From Trichobilharzia regenti (Eukaryota; Platyhelminthes; Trematoda; Strigeidida; Schistosomatidae), in contig OX235263.1 of assembly GCA_944472135.2 (NCBI GenBank), forward strand, positions 87,638,721 to 87,702,720: DNA of 64,000 nt, written 5' to 3'. The notes below the pieces were generated by a model, which worked only from the letters and a program-made list of their open reading frames with translations, made no database searches and was not told where the DNA came from. Position numbers and translations under genes: made by a program. Positions 1 through 12,600 of the stretch are shown here, piece by piece (position 1 is the stretch's first letter; every line of letters starts with the position of its first letter).

Positions 1-55
1 GGATGTCCACCGCGTTTCGTGGAGAAGAACATGAAACCAAAGCCAACAGAGAATA

Positions 56-600
56 ATGCCATTCAGTGCAAAGCAAACAATTTATTTGAATCTGGAATCC
101 AGGGGAGACCTAGCAGCAGATATCCTTATAAGGAGAATCTACAATTCCCTGAAGACGACTTTTCCGACAGCAACTCTAAGAGTGACATTCTCTAGCCCTC
201 CACTACTTTGGAGCAACGGGAAGGGCAGACTTCTACATATGACCACTTCAATGTGCATATATCAGTTCACCTGCTCTTGTGGAGCTAGATACATAGGTCG
301 TTCTATGCGGGTCTTATCGAAACGTGTTAGAGAACATCATCCAGCATGGCTGCAAAGAGGAGGCACTAGTTCAATCAGAAGCGCAATAACTGAACACCTC
401 GTCAATACCTGTCACAGAATCTCAACTAACTCATAATTTAGAGTCATTTTCAAAGTAAACAGAAATCTGTCAAAGGCAGTGTGTTTCCGACTTCTTTGTA
501 CCGCGGAAGCTCTCGCCATATGCATCAAAAAGCCGGAGCTATGTGTTCAAAAGAAACTAGTCCAGCCTTTACAACTACTATGGAGCTAGTCCGGTATGTT
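56..600 (+). pseudogene. Penelope-like element, 3' end with GIY-YIG endonuclease relic
   Basis: The frame at 56-436 encodes a segment in which a CxC-G-A-x-Y-I-G-R core is followed by a leucine/arginine helix, an E-H-H-P motif and a later E-H-L...C-H, which is the spacing of the GIY-YIG endonuclease that follows the reverse transcriptase in Penelope-like elements. After the stop at about 434, the same family continues in a shifted frame to about 600: the segment there reads like the C-terminal tail of these polyproteins (an R-L-L-C-T-A-E-A core, then a C-I/V-Q-K motif). No reverse transcriptase precedes it, although the window begins here and upstream sequence may lie outside. The frame break and stop argue for a dead copy. 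Family assignment is recognition by motif and no search was run. Confidence 0.72.
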
Positions 601-3115
601 CCCTTATCCTCCAGTTATTTTTGTTTTGTTATCTGTGTGTGTAATTTTCTCTCTCTGCCTTCATTCAATTCATCCTATCTTTTCAGTTATAAAATCAGTT
701 ATTTTAAGTTTGTTTCCATGCTCCTCCTGATCACACTTGTAATCCGTTTAGAATAATCATTTTATAATTATAGTCTAATCCTGTGTAATTTGTTGTTTCT
801 ATACCTCTTGGAATCTGTATTCACACTTCCTAACTTACATTCCAAGTTGAAAATTTTGATTTCAATTTGTTTCCATGCTCAATTTGTTCACATTTGTAAT
901 TCGTTCTATCCCTGCGACTCTAAGCCTCTTGTAATTCATATCAAGTTGAAAACAATTATCACCTTTTATTCGCCTCTAAAATTAATTCTCCAGTTATCAA
1001 ATATTAATTTTGCATACGTTGCAACTGTTTTCTAATCTTATGAAATCTTGTATCTAAGCCCCTTGTAATCTATATTCCTACCTTCAAACTTTCATATCAA
1101 GTTGGAAATTATTATCACCTTTGTTACTACGTGGAATTGAACAAACAATAATTGTATCTATGTAAACCAATCTATATAAATGCGATTGAACAGTTGCTTT
1201 TGAGAATGAAACCGACCAAAAGATTGCCATCTTTGATGAACTTCTTGTTCTTTTCAATCTAATGTTGCAATGGGTATTTTCCACGATTTGATCTCTTTTC
1301 AACATAGCACAAAGTAAGCTGGTGGTGAAATTATGCAAATCTTCTGAGAGAGGGATATCTCTGCATGACTCCTAGTCCCCCAAGTCACATATATATATCG
1401 TCGCCAATATTTTGAGTAATCCCACTGTAGTACATTCATTTTTATTTTACAAAACTGTAATTTCACGAAATTCGTACAACCTTCAATTTCTGAGATCACG
1501 AAGGAAGGAAGTTTGTAGAATTATTTTCCCAGTGATTAAATATTCGCGAATAAATGCTTAACTTTCATGTTCTTGGAAGTAGTAACTAGTGAATTAACTT
1601 TAGTTTTCTTCAAATAACTTCAAGGTATGCCTCATATCTTATAAGCTTCATAAGCCTTAATACTGCGCTCATTCGACTATGTCATTTGATATCAACACAT
1701 ATGGGTTAAACAAGCTACCCACGCAGTGGATATTAGTGCAATTCACTGTAAGAAAAAATTTGCCTTAGTAAACAACTATACGTTCGATGATTACAATGAA
1801 AAAATCAAACATAATTGGTCACGATTCAGATTACTACTATGCATTTTGCGCGAGAGTGTCAAGGTGCATTAAATGTACAAGCCACTGCCATGCACATAGT
1901 GTCAAATTTGCTGCCGTGCAGTTCAATAAGTAGTGTAAGAAGAAAAGAATAACAGAACTTTGTACAAGAAATAGTTTGATATACGGATGGCATAACATGG
2001 AAATTTCATGCAAGCGTTGGCTTATATGATCTACAATAGTGCTATGCTGAACTCAGGCTTATTTGCAAATTGCCAACGTGACTGCAGACAATCGAAAGCC
2101 ATCATTACCTGCGTTCTTTGCGTGCAAATAAATGTCTTCCTTCTGGAAATCAACTACATGATACATGAAACCTCTGTCACGAGATTCACTGTCAATAAAG
2201 TCAGTAGGGGATTTCACTGCTCCACTGCACATGGTCATTCTAGAAATTCATCAGACAAATCTAGAAACTTAAGAATTTTGAGGCATTTACTCCGACAGAG
2301 ATATTCACAGAGGAAATAGTGAAATTTTGCTTTTAGAGACTTATAAGAACCATCCGGATCATTTTTTGACTTTTCATTGTCTACGTATAGCACTCATTGG
2401 AAAGATTTATATGCTAGCCACATTTGCTAAATCTCTTTGTATTAATTGACTCACAGACCCCGAGGTGGAAATTTGTGTTGGGTATACATTTCCGAAACAA
2501 AGGGAAGAGTTTACGACTCTCATGCATATATGTCTAATCATGCACATATATATGCGAAGCGTACTTACTGTTTCAATATACCCATTAAACATCACATTCC
2601 TCTTCATCAAATAAACCACGAAATGATATTGCGACAAAATATGTCCGGAAATAACCAACTAGGAACAAACAGATAATTGTCTCAGTAACCTAGTGGAAAT
2701 CACATTAGGCGAAATGTGCTTCTCTAACTTCACCATTCTATTGTCAACTGGCGCCTCCGTGATTATATTTGAGTCGATATTGACCGAGAGCGGATTACAG
2801 ATCGCTCATATCCTCCTAACTATTACTCTCCGACAGCAACTATCCATATTTCCTGTGTGAAAAGCTGTTCATCATTTGAAGCGCTGCAACTTCTCATTCA
2901 TTAATTCATGAGCAGAGGCATCGTATTCATCAGCGTCTCAGAGACTCATATTGAGAAACTATAGTCATTCTTATTCAAGATAACTTTCAAATCCCTCATA
3001 TACACCTGAAGTTGATGATGACGAATATCATTCATACCTGCAGCATGATAATCGAAACGTGGATAGATCAAAGAAATCGACAACTTCACTATTGATTAAA
3101 CGTCAAACTGTGCCT
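601..3115. other. Unassigned AT-rich intergenic DNA
   Basis: No frame here looks like a conserved protein. The short open frames are AT-rich, lack recognisable motifs and overlap on both strands. Between about 720 and 1110 a loosely repeated phrase recurs several times (cttgtaat followed by a few bases, then tcaagttg with aaaatt), suggesting a degenerated short tandem or dispersed repeat. I cannot name it. Confidence 0.4.
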
Positions 3116-3119
3116 TAAT

Positions 3120-3400
3120 CAATGTAACTGTGTAATGAAAGAAATGCTACCATATTTCCATTCACCTTTACAACATACGATGTTATGAATACAGCCAAAT
3201 ACCACATCATCTCTTGTCAGTTATCTACATTATTACTGGAAATATCATTAAGGTCATTCTGTCTACAAAACTCACTATTCTTATACACATAGAAATAAAG
3301 TTATTTTAATTAAAATACAACATCAAAAGTTATCAGAATAGAATCAACGCTTCGATGAATTCTCATTCCACAGAAATGTATATCGGCTGTGATGCGGAAA
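3120..3400 (-). repeat. Inverted partial copy of the micro-exon gene upstream region
   Basis: Read on the minus strand, this stretch matches the DNA 300-540 bases upstream of gene A (about 6060-6300) and the corresponding stretch upstream of gene B (about 34370-34600). The shared landmarks are a ttttaattaaaataa block, a gtagacag-atgacctta block and a taacatcgtatgtt block, in the same order and spacing. I found no signal-peptide exon on the minus strand below 3120, so only the upstream flank is duplicated here, or the attached gene has been lost. Confidence 0.7.
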
Positions 3401-4194
3401 TGGCCAGCACGATTGATTGGTTATGTTATTAGAATAATCAAGATGATAATGGGTTTATTAAAGAAGTCACAGATTTATATCCAGAAGTATGAAAACGACA
3501 TACTTGTAAGATTGTGGTTTCAGGTTTTATAAGTCTGACTATACGAGGCTTATTTATTGCAGTACACGCCTAATGGTAGAGTGCCTGAATCCCAAATTCT
3601 CATAAGAAGACACAAGTGAAAATATTCAGTTATTGAAACATCTGGTGTAATGAGGGAAATATGCAGATCGAATAAAATATTAGAGTTATTCGGGAAGACG
3701 ATTTTATGGCATGTCAAGCCAGTATTACTGAAAAGAGAACTCTGAGGGTGTGCGTGTTAACAGGAAACAGCATGAGCGTAAAACAACGTACGAGGCTTTT
3801 CAGATACGTACTCGTTGAGATGGAAGTTGAAAAACCTAAATTATCCACACGTGTGCTGGAAATTCATTGAGTTCATATTAAGTCGATTCAGTCTCATCTG
3901 TTTTCCCAGGCCTAGGCTCCCTTTGGTGCAGTGGAACGCATGTCTGGGAATATTCCCCGGCCAGGAGATATTAGTGGGATATTAGTGAAATTCGAAGCTG
4001 TGAGACCACCGTGGAGCGGACCAGCAACACTTTCTTATGTTGAAGATGACTTCCGTAACGCGCTAACTTCAGACTAGTGCAACTATACAAACCTATGGAG
4101 AAATAGAAATTAGAGTTTAGATGCCACGCTTCTCCGTCTACCGTCTTTCAAGGAAAACAATTCTATGAAAGGAATGTACAAGAAGGAAGTAAGT

Positions 4195-4510
4195 ATAGAT
4201 TGATTCCATCCTGGATAAAAGTTTATTAAGATAAAATCACACAGTGTAAAAACGTAATATCTACTAATGACGACATTTCAAGCACAATTTATTGCTCATA
4301 ATCATATCTAGGTACTCACATTACTTTCTGAAAAATTGTTTAGCAATTTGAATGAAATCAATATTAAGCAAGTAAGAAAAGTATGTGAATACTTCGATGT
4401 TATTATGAGCGATAAATTGTGCTCGAAACGTCGTCACCATTTAATATTACTGTGTATCACTATGTGGTTTTACCAAAATAAAATTTTATCCATGATGGAA
4501 TTATGCTGTA
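4195..4510. repeat. Inverted repeat (two ~105-bp arms) with hammerhead-like cores
   Basis: The arm at about 4200-4300 is the diverged reverse complement of the arm at about 4400-4510, with a spacer of roughly 100 bases. Each arm, read toward the outside, contains a TGAGC ... GCTC(or GCTT)GAAA arrangement: a short stem closed by an AT-rich loop and followed by GAAA, the layout of stem II and the GAAA strand of a minimal hammerhead ribozyme. The upstream CUGANGA strand is degraded in both arms (attatga). Such cores are known from Penelope-like elements. The open frame at 4336-4542 lies across the right arm and is not considered a gene. Confidence 0.5.
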
Positions 4511-5560
4511 CAAGTGTGTCAAAATTTTACCCATATATCTAGGTACAAAAAGAATTCACAGAGGTACGCTCTCAGCGTTGTAAAGAGGCGATTGTATCCA
4601 ATTCTCATGCTATGGGCTTCTCAGTGATTGAGTCTAGTTCGAGGTTGGACATCCAGCAGTTAATGACTGATGACTTTGAAAGGTGCGTCTAGTGCAGCAT
4701 TCAGGGCATTACGCTCAGCATCGCAGCGCAATTGTTTGTGCGGTTTTGAAGTGTGGAATTTGGTCTCACTTTCCTTCTCTAGACACAATTAGGAAGTGGT
4801 CAGACTCTGAGAGAGGCTGTGAACACCGAACGCTCTTCATCCGTCATCATCGGAATTGAAGCAGTTCACCAGGTATAAGTAGTGTACATTGTAATTCCCA
4901 CAAATAATTCAACACTATAATGTTGTTTTACGCATCAATGCTTTGTACCATAGGAACACCAGTTCAGAGGTGGTTGGTAAAGGACGCCGTAGAGATGAGA
5001 ACAAAAACAACACTTTTAACCTATATGTGTTCTGACAGATTCCTGAAGATTCTACAAATCCATAAATGCCGGTGGATTGGTTGGGATACTCAGGCAATAT
5101 TAAGGAGCTGATAACCACGAAAACGTGTGATTATTGGTGGTGACCATGAGATGAGTCGAGATATCACCACTGCGTTTGACAGTCCTTAATAATCCACTAA
5201 CGTCTCCAACAGAAACAGTGAGTTGTAATCATTTCAGATATGATGTTTAATGGCGACCTAATGTGTGACTCGAGTGGTTTTGTGGTCATACATTGAAGAT
5301 AACGGCAGAAATGTTTGCAGTTCACCATTTATGATGAAGTCACAGTAATATAAATGGTTCCAGATGTCATAACCCGTATGTTGGTTAGCTGACAGGATAA
5401 CAAGCGAAGTCTTTATCTTCTTCTTCGACGGCAGCTGGCAACTTCCATCACTTTTCTGCACTAATATTCTATTGTTCTGCTGAATCAATTTCTGTGGAAA
5501 AGTAACATAGATCCTGGCTTTCTTAACACCAATAGAAGACATCTTGCAATGCATAAGTTA
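4511..5560. other. Unassigned intergenic DNA
   Basis: I see no conserved protein motif and no structured RNA. The short open frames on both strands (4915-5118, 4920-5111, 5258-5554) overlap one another and show no family resemblance. The block homologous to the upstream region of gene B starts somewhere near 5570-5700. Confidence 0.4.
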
Positions 5561-6563
5561 TGGAGATGGTTAGTTCTTAGTAGCTTGACTTATGTGTTCA
5601 CAGAGTAGTTACTCGATATCTACAAGCCTTTGAAGATACCAAATTTGTAGTTAAGTTTACGGATTTTCAAACAAATTTATGCGTTGAACGAACAGTTGTG
5701 TCCCAGGCTCTGACGCTTTGATAAGTATAATTGGATTTCCGCCACTCTTATTCCATAATCAATTATACTGAGCATTTACGCATCACAGTAGAGGTATCTG
5801 CTTAGTAACTGTCATCAGGTCTCCAGTTTCCACTGATTTTTTGGTCCAATCTATGAAAGTAACAATAAGCGTCTTACGAAATGTTGTAGTTATGCGAGAT
5901 ACTAATGTTTCACGTTGCAGCTCATATGCCAACCATTCATTATTTTAATGTACATTGTAAACCTTTAATGTGATTCCCAAATATCCGTGAAGCTTATACT
6001 GGGCAACTTCTAAGTTAAGTTGAACTCCAGACGAGAGGAGCCGGTGGCCGTATGTATTTCTCTGAATCGGAGAGTCATCGGAAAGTTGATTCTATCCTGG
6101 CAACTCTGAACGTTGTATTTTAATTAAAATAATTTTATTTCTATCTGTAAAAGTATAGTGAGTTTTGTAGACAGGATGACCTTAATGATATTTTGAGAAA
6201 CAATGCAAAGAACTGACTAGAGATGACGTGGTATTTGTTTTGCTCTACTGATAACATCGTATGTTTTTGAGGTGAATGGAAATGAAATAATGTTTCTTTT
6301 GTTAGTTATTTTTTATAATAAATAACATTCAACTTGACTTTGTACAATGAATATACCTTCGATAATTATTTTCAATGACGTCGATGATAAATTCCACACG
6401 TATCACAAAGAGAATCACAAGGATAGTGATGGATAACCGATGTACGAAAGAAGGTAGGCAGTGGTATTGAGAACATCCAATACCATCGGAAATTTATTCC
6501 ATCTCTCTCTTAATCTACCAATGGCATATGGATACAGCATATCTCCTCTCTTTTTAGTTTCAA

Positions 6564-6569
6564 TATAAA
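6564..6569 (+). promoter_or_regulatory. TATA box of gene A
   Basis: A TATAAA hexamer lies 38 bases before the start codon of gene A. The same hexamer lies at the same 38-base distance in gene B, inside an otherwise diverged flank. If transcription starts about 30 bases downstream, the 5' leader is only a few bases long. Confidence 0.55.
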
Positions 6570-6601
6570 TACAATCGTTAATGAAGCGATACAGAATAAC
6601 C

Positions 6602-9600
6602 ATGGCGTTCGCATCCACATCTACTTGCCTACTTATAACTGCTTTCTTTCTGTGTATATGTGAATCAGCGGGTAAGTCATTTCTCTACCCATTGTCTGAC
6701 TAGACTTTTATATGTAGTGATGAAATGTAACTAGATACCAGTATATGTCAAACCTTTGATTTATTACCATTGTTTTCATTGTGATAATTGACTGGATCAT
6801 ATGAAGGTAGAGTCGGTAATGGTTGAAGCTATTTTACAATCCATCAAACGCAATATTCGCATCTTAGATGCATTCATCTGAATATGTATTATGTGTACCT
6901 CTTCCTCTTCTAACTTTCGCAATCACGTCACGCAATGATGAAAATTTAGCACTTTTATGTATTTGTCAATATCACAAAGGCGAGTATATCCACTTCGATT
7001 ATATTCACTTTATTGTTTACTTGAAGATGTCGAAATCCTGAGGAATCAAACAGTTGACGTGGAAAAAATAGTCAAGAACTATGAAGGTAAGTCTTGTCAG
7101 TTGTAATATTTTACATTTTTAACTCTCTTGTTCTCTAACCCCACCCTATTTATTTTCTACACCTCACTACCACTGGTACTGACTTGACCAACACTCAATT
7201 TCTAGTCATTTATGTAACGTCATCCAATGTATTTGCTCAATTTCAAATATAAGTTAAGTGGCATTATTGTCTTCCCCACGTCTACTTAGTCTCTACCTGT
7301 AATTACTTCTGTGGATACCCTAACCTATGTTGAAAGGTTTTATTAAATTATATTACCTCATCTAACTTACCGACTCAATCTTACTTTAGTTGCTGTCTGA
7401 TTAAACTTGTTTCTATATAAAATCACTTTTGTATTACCTGATGAATTATCTAAGCTTGACAAACGTCATGTACACACACACACAAATAATTATGTATAAA
7501 TGCGATTTTACAGCTATGTGAATGAATTCGCCGTCGAAAAGAGTCACTTCACTGAACGTTTTCTCCTTCCATGTATTTGAGAGTGTTTCTCCCACGATAA
7601 AATCTGTTTTACTGTTTACTTCAAGATGTCGAATTCCTGTGGAATCAAACAGTCGAGGTGGAAAAATTAATCAATAATTATAAAGGCGAGTCTCACTATA
7701 TTTCGTATCAAAACGTCTATCTGAGATTATGTTTGTTTGATCGTTTTTCGGCATTATTATTATTACACTTTATTCGATAGATTGAATGCATAAGACACAG
7801 CACATTTTACTGGTTTCACTTTGACACTAGCATGTACGGAAACCCCATGAGAAGTAGTTCAACACAGTAAAATTACTGAAAATCTTCTTCATGTCAAGGA
7901 TATTAAGAAATACTGAATGGAACAAGGATGGATTCATTGTACTTTGAGAATGCTTTTGAATGATGCCAGGCAACATGCAAACAGCTGATTTGAACTCGGA
8001 TTGGATACGAATTGCTAGTTTTCGTAAGTAAGAAATCTACGGTATTGTGTAAGAGGTGATAAGACGACGAGCCATGCAGACAATCGACTGGAACTCCTGT
8101 GGAAAACGAGGAGATATAAGATTCTGTAAGAAAGGTGTCAGAGCACACTAGGGATCATGGAGGCTGTTATAAATGACTTCAGAGAACATGATGGAATGAA
8201 GAGATGTGACCGAAGCCTTCTTTTCACTCAGAAGTCTATGAGTGATTTTTTGAAACTAAGGTGTGGAATCCATTCATCATTTGAATTATCAGTTAGTACA
8301 AATAGTATGGTGTTCAGTGCATATATTTGACTACTGCTCATTAGTTCAAACATCATCATGTTTCGAAGCGTGAATGCTTAGATATCACGCATCACCACCC
8401 CCTTTTTGCTTGGTATTAAAACACAATCACAACGTTGTACTTTATTGCAAACAGACTGATAATCCTCACTTATGCTCAACCCAGAATAGACTGAACAATC
8501 AACATTCAAACTTTTAATTGTAAATTACTCAATCAGTTTTTCAAAATCAGCATGACACTTCAACCAGTATCGACATCTTTACCATGTTATGAAGTCAAAT
8601 AATTAAGTTTATTGAAAACTTTATAATTTTTAGATTCATTTCTCCGCTTCAAACCGTCTTGTAGATGAGATTCGTATCAGTGAAGAAAACATCAGTCAAT
8701 ACGATTCAGATATAAAGGCACAAGGTGAATTTAATAAGTCTCAGTTTTCTTCCTCCTATAAAAATGTGTTCTCTTCCAAATTTTAAATTTTTGATTGAAT
8801 GACAAAGTGTAAACTAAGCTACCAACAATGTTGAAAAATTCAGTACTAGAAGGAAAGGAATTAGTTGAAATTACTAGCAAAACGAAGTGTGCTCTCACGA
8901 TATTGATTTGGGTAGGAGGCTGGATTTCAGTCGAAGTCTAAAGCAACTTCACTTGTCTTCTGGTGATTGTCCCACTGAGACACTTTGTCGCTTGAGATGA
9001 TGAATACAAGCTTCGAAAGTCAGTTGGAACACCATCACCCACAGGAAATGCGTGTGTGTATATCTTCCTGACCAGTCCTGAATAGAATGAATTGCACATT
9101 CAGGATTCCACTACTAGTCAGTCAGTCAGTCAGTATCACCTGAATTCATATTACGAAGGAACTAGTTTGTTGGTGAATTTTGAGAGGCACTGAAATTTAT
9201 TCGAATATGGTGGTTCCCAGTATACAACGATTGTGACGCTTGTCGACATGTTCTCAACTAATCCCTTCACTGGATGTTTTGTCAAAGTGTCGTCTCGTGG
9301 TTTATTCGGTGAAGATGAATGTGACATTGAATGTGTATATGAAGCTATTTGGCTCATTTTTTGAACATGTCTCTGGCTATAAATATGTTTAACTAATTTT
9401 CAACTGCTTTTCTTTACTTCAGGAATATTAGTAAGAAAGCTTATAAAGAACAAGAGGCGTTTTGAGAGCTGTAAGTAAATTGACACACTTTCTGAGGAGA
9501 ACTGATCATCTTTTTTTAGTTAAGGAATGTCAGGAGACCTACTCTGCCTCCTACAGCCTGCTAGAACTTTACAAAGGTCTGTGAAATTTGAATACATTTT

Positions 9601-12600
9601 TGTTTACTGACAGTGAAAATAATTCATCAGGATATGTTATTAAGTAAATGAATCCCTGAATAGACTGTTCTAGACGAACATTTTACAGGTTCGGTCAGTG
9701 ATCACACATGTGGACCGTTGATAACAATTAGTATTCGCTTAGTGAATCTAACTGAGAACAGAGAGGTGATGTTCACGTTCAGATGCGTATCGTGAAATCG
9801 GTACGTGTGTGGCTACAGGAAATGCAGGTTGAATTCGGAAAGAGAATATTGCTGGATTCGATGTCGGTGATTAATGAATTCATACTGGTGTTGGTTGATT
9901 GTTTCTGCAACCACCTTTTCCGACATTATCATGCTTCTTCCTTTCGTCTTTTTTTATTTGTTTCTTTTGCGTTCTTTATTATCCCAGTTAAGTTAACATG
10001 TGTATTCTGAATTTTTTCCATATGAAATCCGATAGATTTATTAACCAGCTTGAAAGAAATTCAAATAAAATACGGTATGTCACTTTGTACACATATTGAT
10101 TATCTCCTTATTTTCACTTCCGTTGAAAGTGACAGTGATCACATTTCATTCTAAGTGCATACGCATAGTATTGCAGCTCAGCTTATGCATTCATGAGATT
10201 CCTTGCACTTACTTATTTGGAAATCATTTGAAAGTGTTTTCCTTTAGTTGTAAACTTGGTGATCACTGGCGTCATGCATCGATTCCCTCGTCTGGTGCAG
10301 AGTGAATTTTGTCAGTTCAGTTTGCATTGTGACCACTATGCTGACTGATCTGGCATCATGGTGCTCTGTGAAATGCAGTTAATAGATGGTTAGAGATTTC
10401 GTGCTTGTTGGCATTAGCAGTTACTGCCTTGTGTCAAAGAGGATCATGCAGAGAGATGTATCACGAGCGCGAATAGCTCATTGATGACGTCTCTGACTGC
10501 AGAACAAAATGATCCTTCTTTCAATCTCAGAGAGGCATGAATTACTTCAAGACTCCGGATACGTCATGAGGTCTGTCGAGAGCCAACTAGCACGAAATTC
10601 GCATCATAGGCTTCTGGCTGCTCAAATGCAATCATCCAAAATCATGTCCCTTTTGTTGTCTTGCTTTCAAATTAGATAATACATTTATTACGATACTGAT
10701 AAACTGTCTTTCAGTATTTCATTATGGCGCATAATTATGTTCAACTACTATCAAAAATCAGGAGAGAAATGGAAGTTCCAGTATATACCGCCATGTCAAA
10801 ACCTCTCAGTGAATAGCAGAGAAACCGATTACTTGCTAGACATTCATGAGACTTATGTATTTCTCAGTCAGACGTAGAATTGGATATGGAAGTGTGCATC
10901 CATTCATTGTGAAATTTTTTCAGGAAGTTTTGCTGTAGATGTCGACGACAGCATATATTGGACCGAACAGCTTCTCAATATGTACACAGGTATTATTAAA
11001 ACTTCTTCGGTAAAAAATGTGTTTTTTCTAACTGCCTGCTTGCCTGCCTTCAACACAAAACTTGCTACTTGATATTGTTGCCATGGTTATTATCAGCATC
11101 TTGGATAATTTACGTGCTTGATCATCAGTTGACATTAGTTAAGGAACCATTACAAAACCTGGTATCACTAGACGGAAGGTGATGAGCTTCTAAGCATAAC
11201 ATACGCAGTGCGGTTTGAAGCAAGGATTTTGTGAATGCAAGGTAAGCTCATAGATCACTCAGCTGCTGGGAAGTTATCCAATAGCTCAAGAATTTCAATT
11301 TTTGCCAATTCTTGATATATATTGCGATTCCTGGTTGCTCTCATAGATGAGTAAGTGATCTCTTTGGAATATCAGTGTTTCTGTCGCATCCACGCGTCAG
11401 TTTCACATGTAAATCACTCCATTATGCTCCAATAATTTCCATGACAATTAACCACCTGCATCTCACCCTTAGTTCATCATGACCAGACAGCTAGTTGGGC
11501 AGCTGAAAATACTGTCATTATTCGAGTGGTCAGTACTATTTGGGTATCCTTTCGTTCTTACTTCAATATTAAATCAATCCATTGAATTAACAATTCTCCA
11601 TGCTACTACACCATCTTGATTAGTTCCATAAACACTTAAATATCCCATACACAAAATAAGGAGATTTTTACAATCACTGATTTTGTCATTTCTTTGCATC
11701 ACGGCGACTACAAAATTTAGATTTTGTGAAAAGTAAGTTCATATTGCAAAATAATAAAATTTATGTACTTTTGTGTAGATATATATTTATAAAATTCTGT
11801 CACTAGTGATATATACATGTAATGCCAATTTTATTCCTTGTGTACAATGAATAGATATGACATTCGGTCCAAGAAATAAAGGTTGCACTGCCTTTCTAAC
11901 TCCAACTCAAATTCAAGGTATCTAAATAACATTCTCTGTCATGTATACATTAGTGTAATGATATTATTCATATTTATATTACTCACATTGTTTCATTGAG
12001 TAGTCTCATTCATGAAAACAGACTCCTTTTAATTCTGATTCAATATTCACTCAATAGATGCAAGTAAGTTAATGTTTACGAAGATTATATGTAGTGAATA
12101 TGCTGTCTAGAAAGATATCTGGAACTCCACAATTAGAATTACCATGTGAGAAATGACCGCAACTACAAGAGAAAAATAAACCGTCTCTAGTGACAGGAAA
12201 ACCTCCAAATTTATAAAAACAAATTCAGTTGTAGAGAACCCTTTCTGAACGATACTGACAACCATGAATTTCTTCCTTGTCTCTAGGAAATTCATGGGAA
12301 CGTAGCTGACAGTCGTTTGTTGTTATTCAATACTAGTAAACTCTCCTATCACATAGTTTCATTTCACTATTTCCTTTCTACCTGAAGTAAATCAGTTTTG
12401 ACTTTCTCCCTCTCGCTTCCTTCAGAGATCGAACGTTTCATTGATCTGATATCTAAAGAACATGCTGAAAAAGCAGCTTACATGAAAAATACCAGTGAGC
12501 ATAGTTAATTTATTGCTGACTTTATTGTATGGAATTCTTGAATTCATATTTTCAGATGCAAACAGAAATAATGAGTAGTGCAGCATTTTACTTTGCCATC

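Noticed and set aside
4336..4542. 68-codon open frame
   Set aside because: It runs across the arm of an inverted repeat; the other arm does not keep it open.
6540..6556. Possible spliced-leader acceptor (pyrimidine tract plus AG) before gene A
   Set aside because: The AG is not conserved in gene B at the same place, while the TATA box is. The idea is kept only as an alternative in the leader finding.
7474..7486. CA-repeat near 7474 as a regulatory or CRISPR-like repeat
   Set aside because: It is a short simple repeat without spacers or conservation in gene B.
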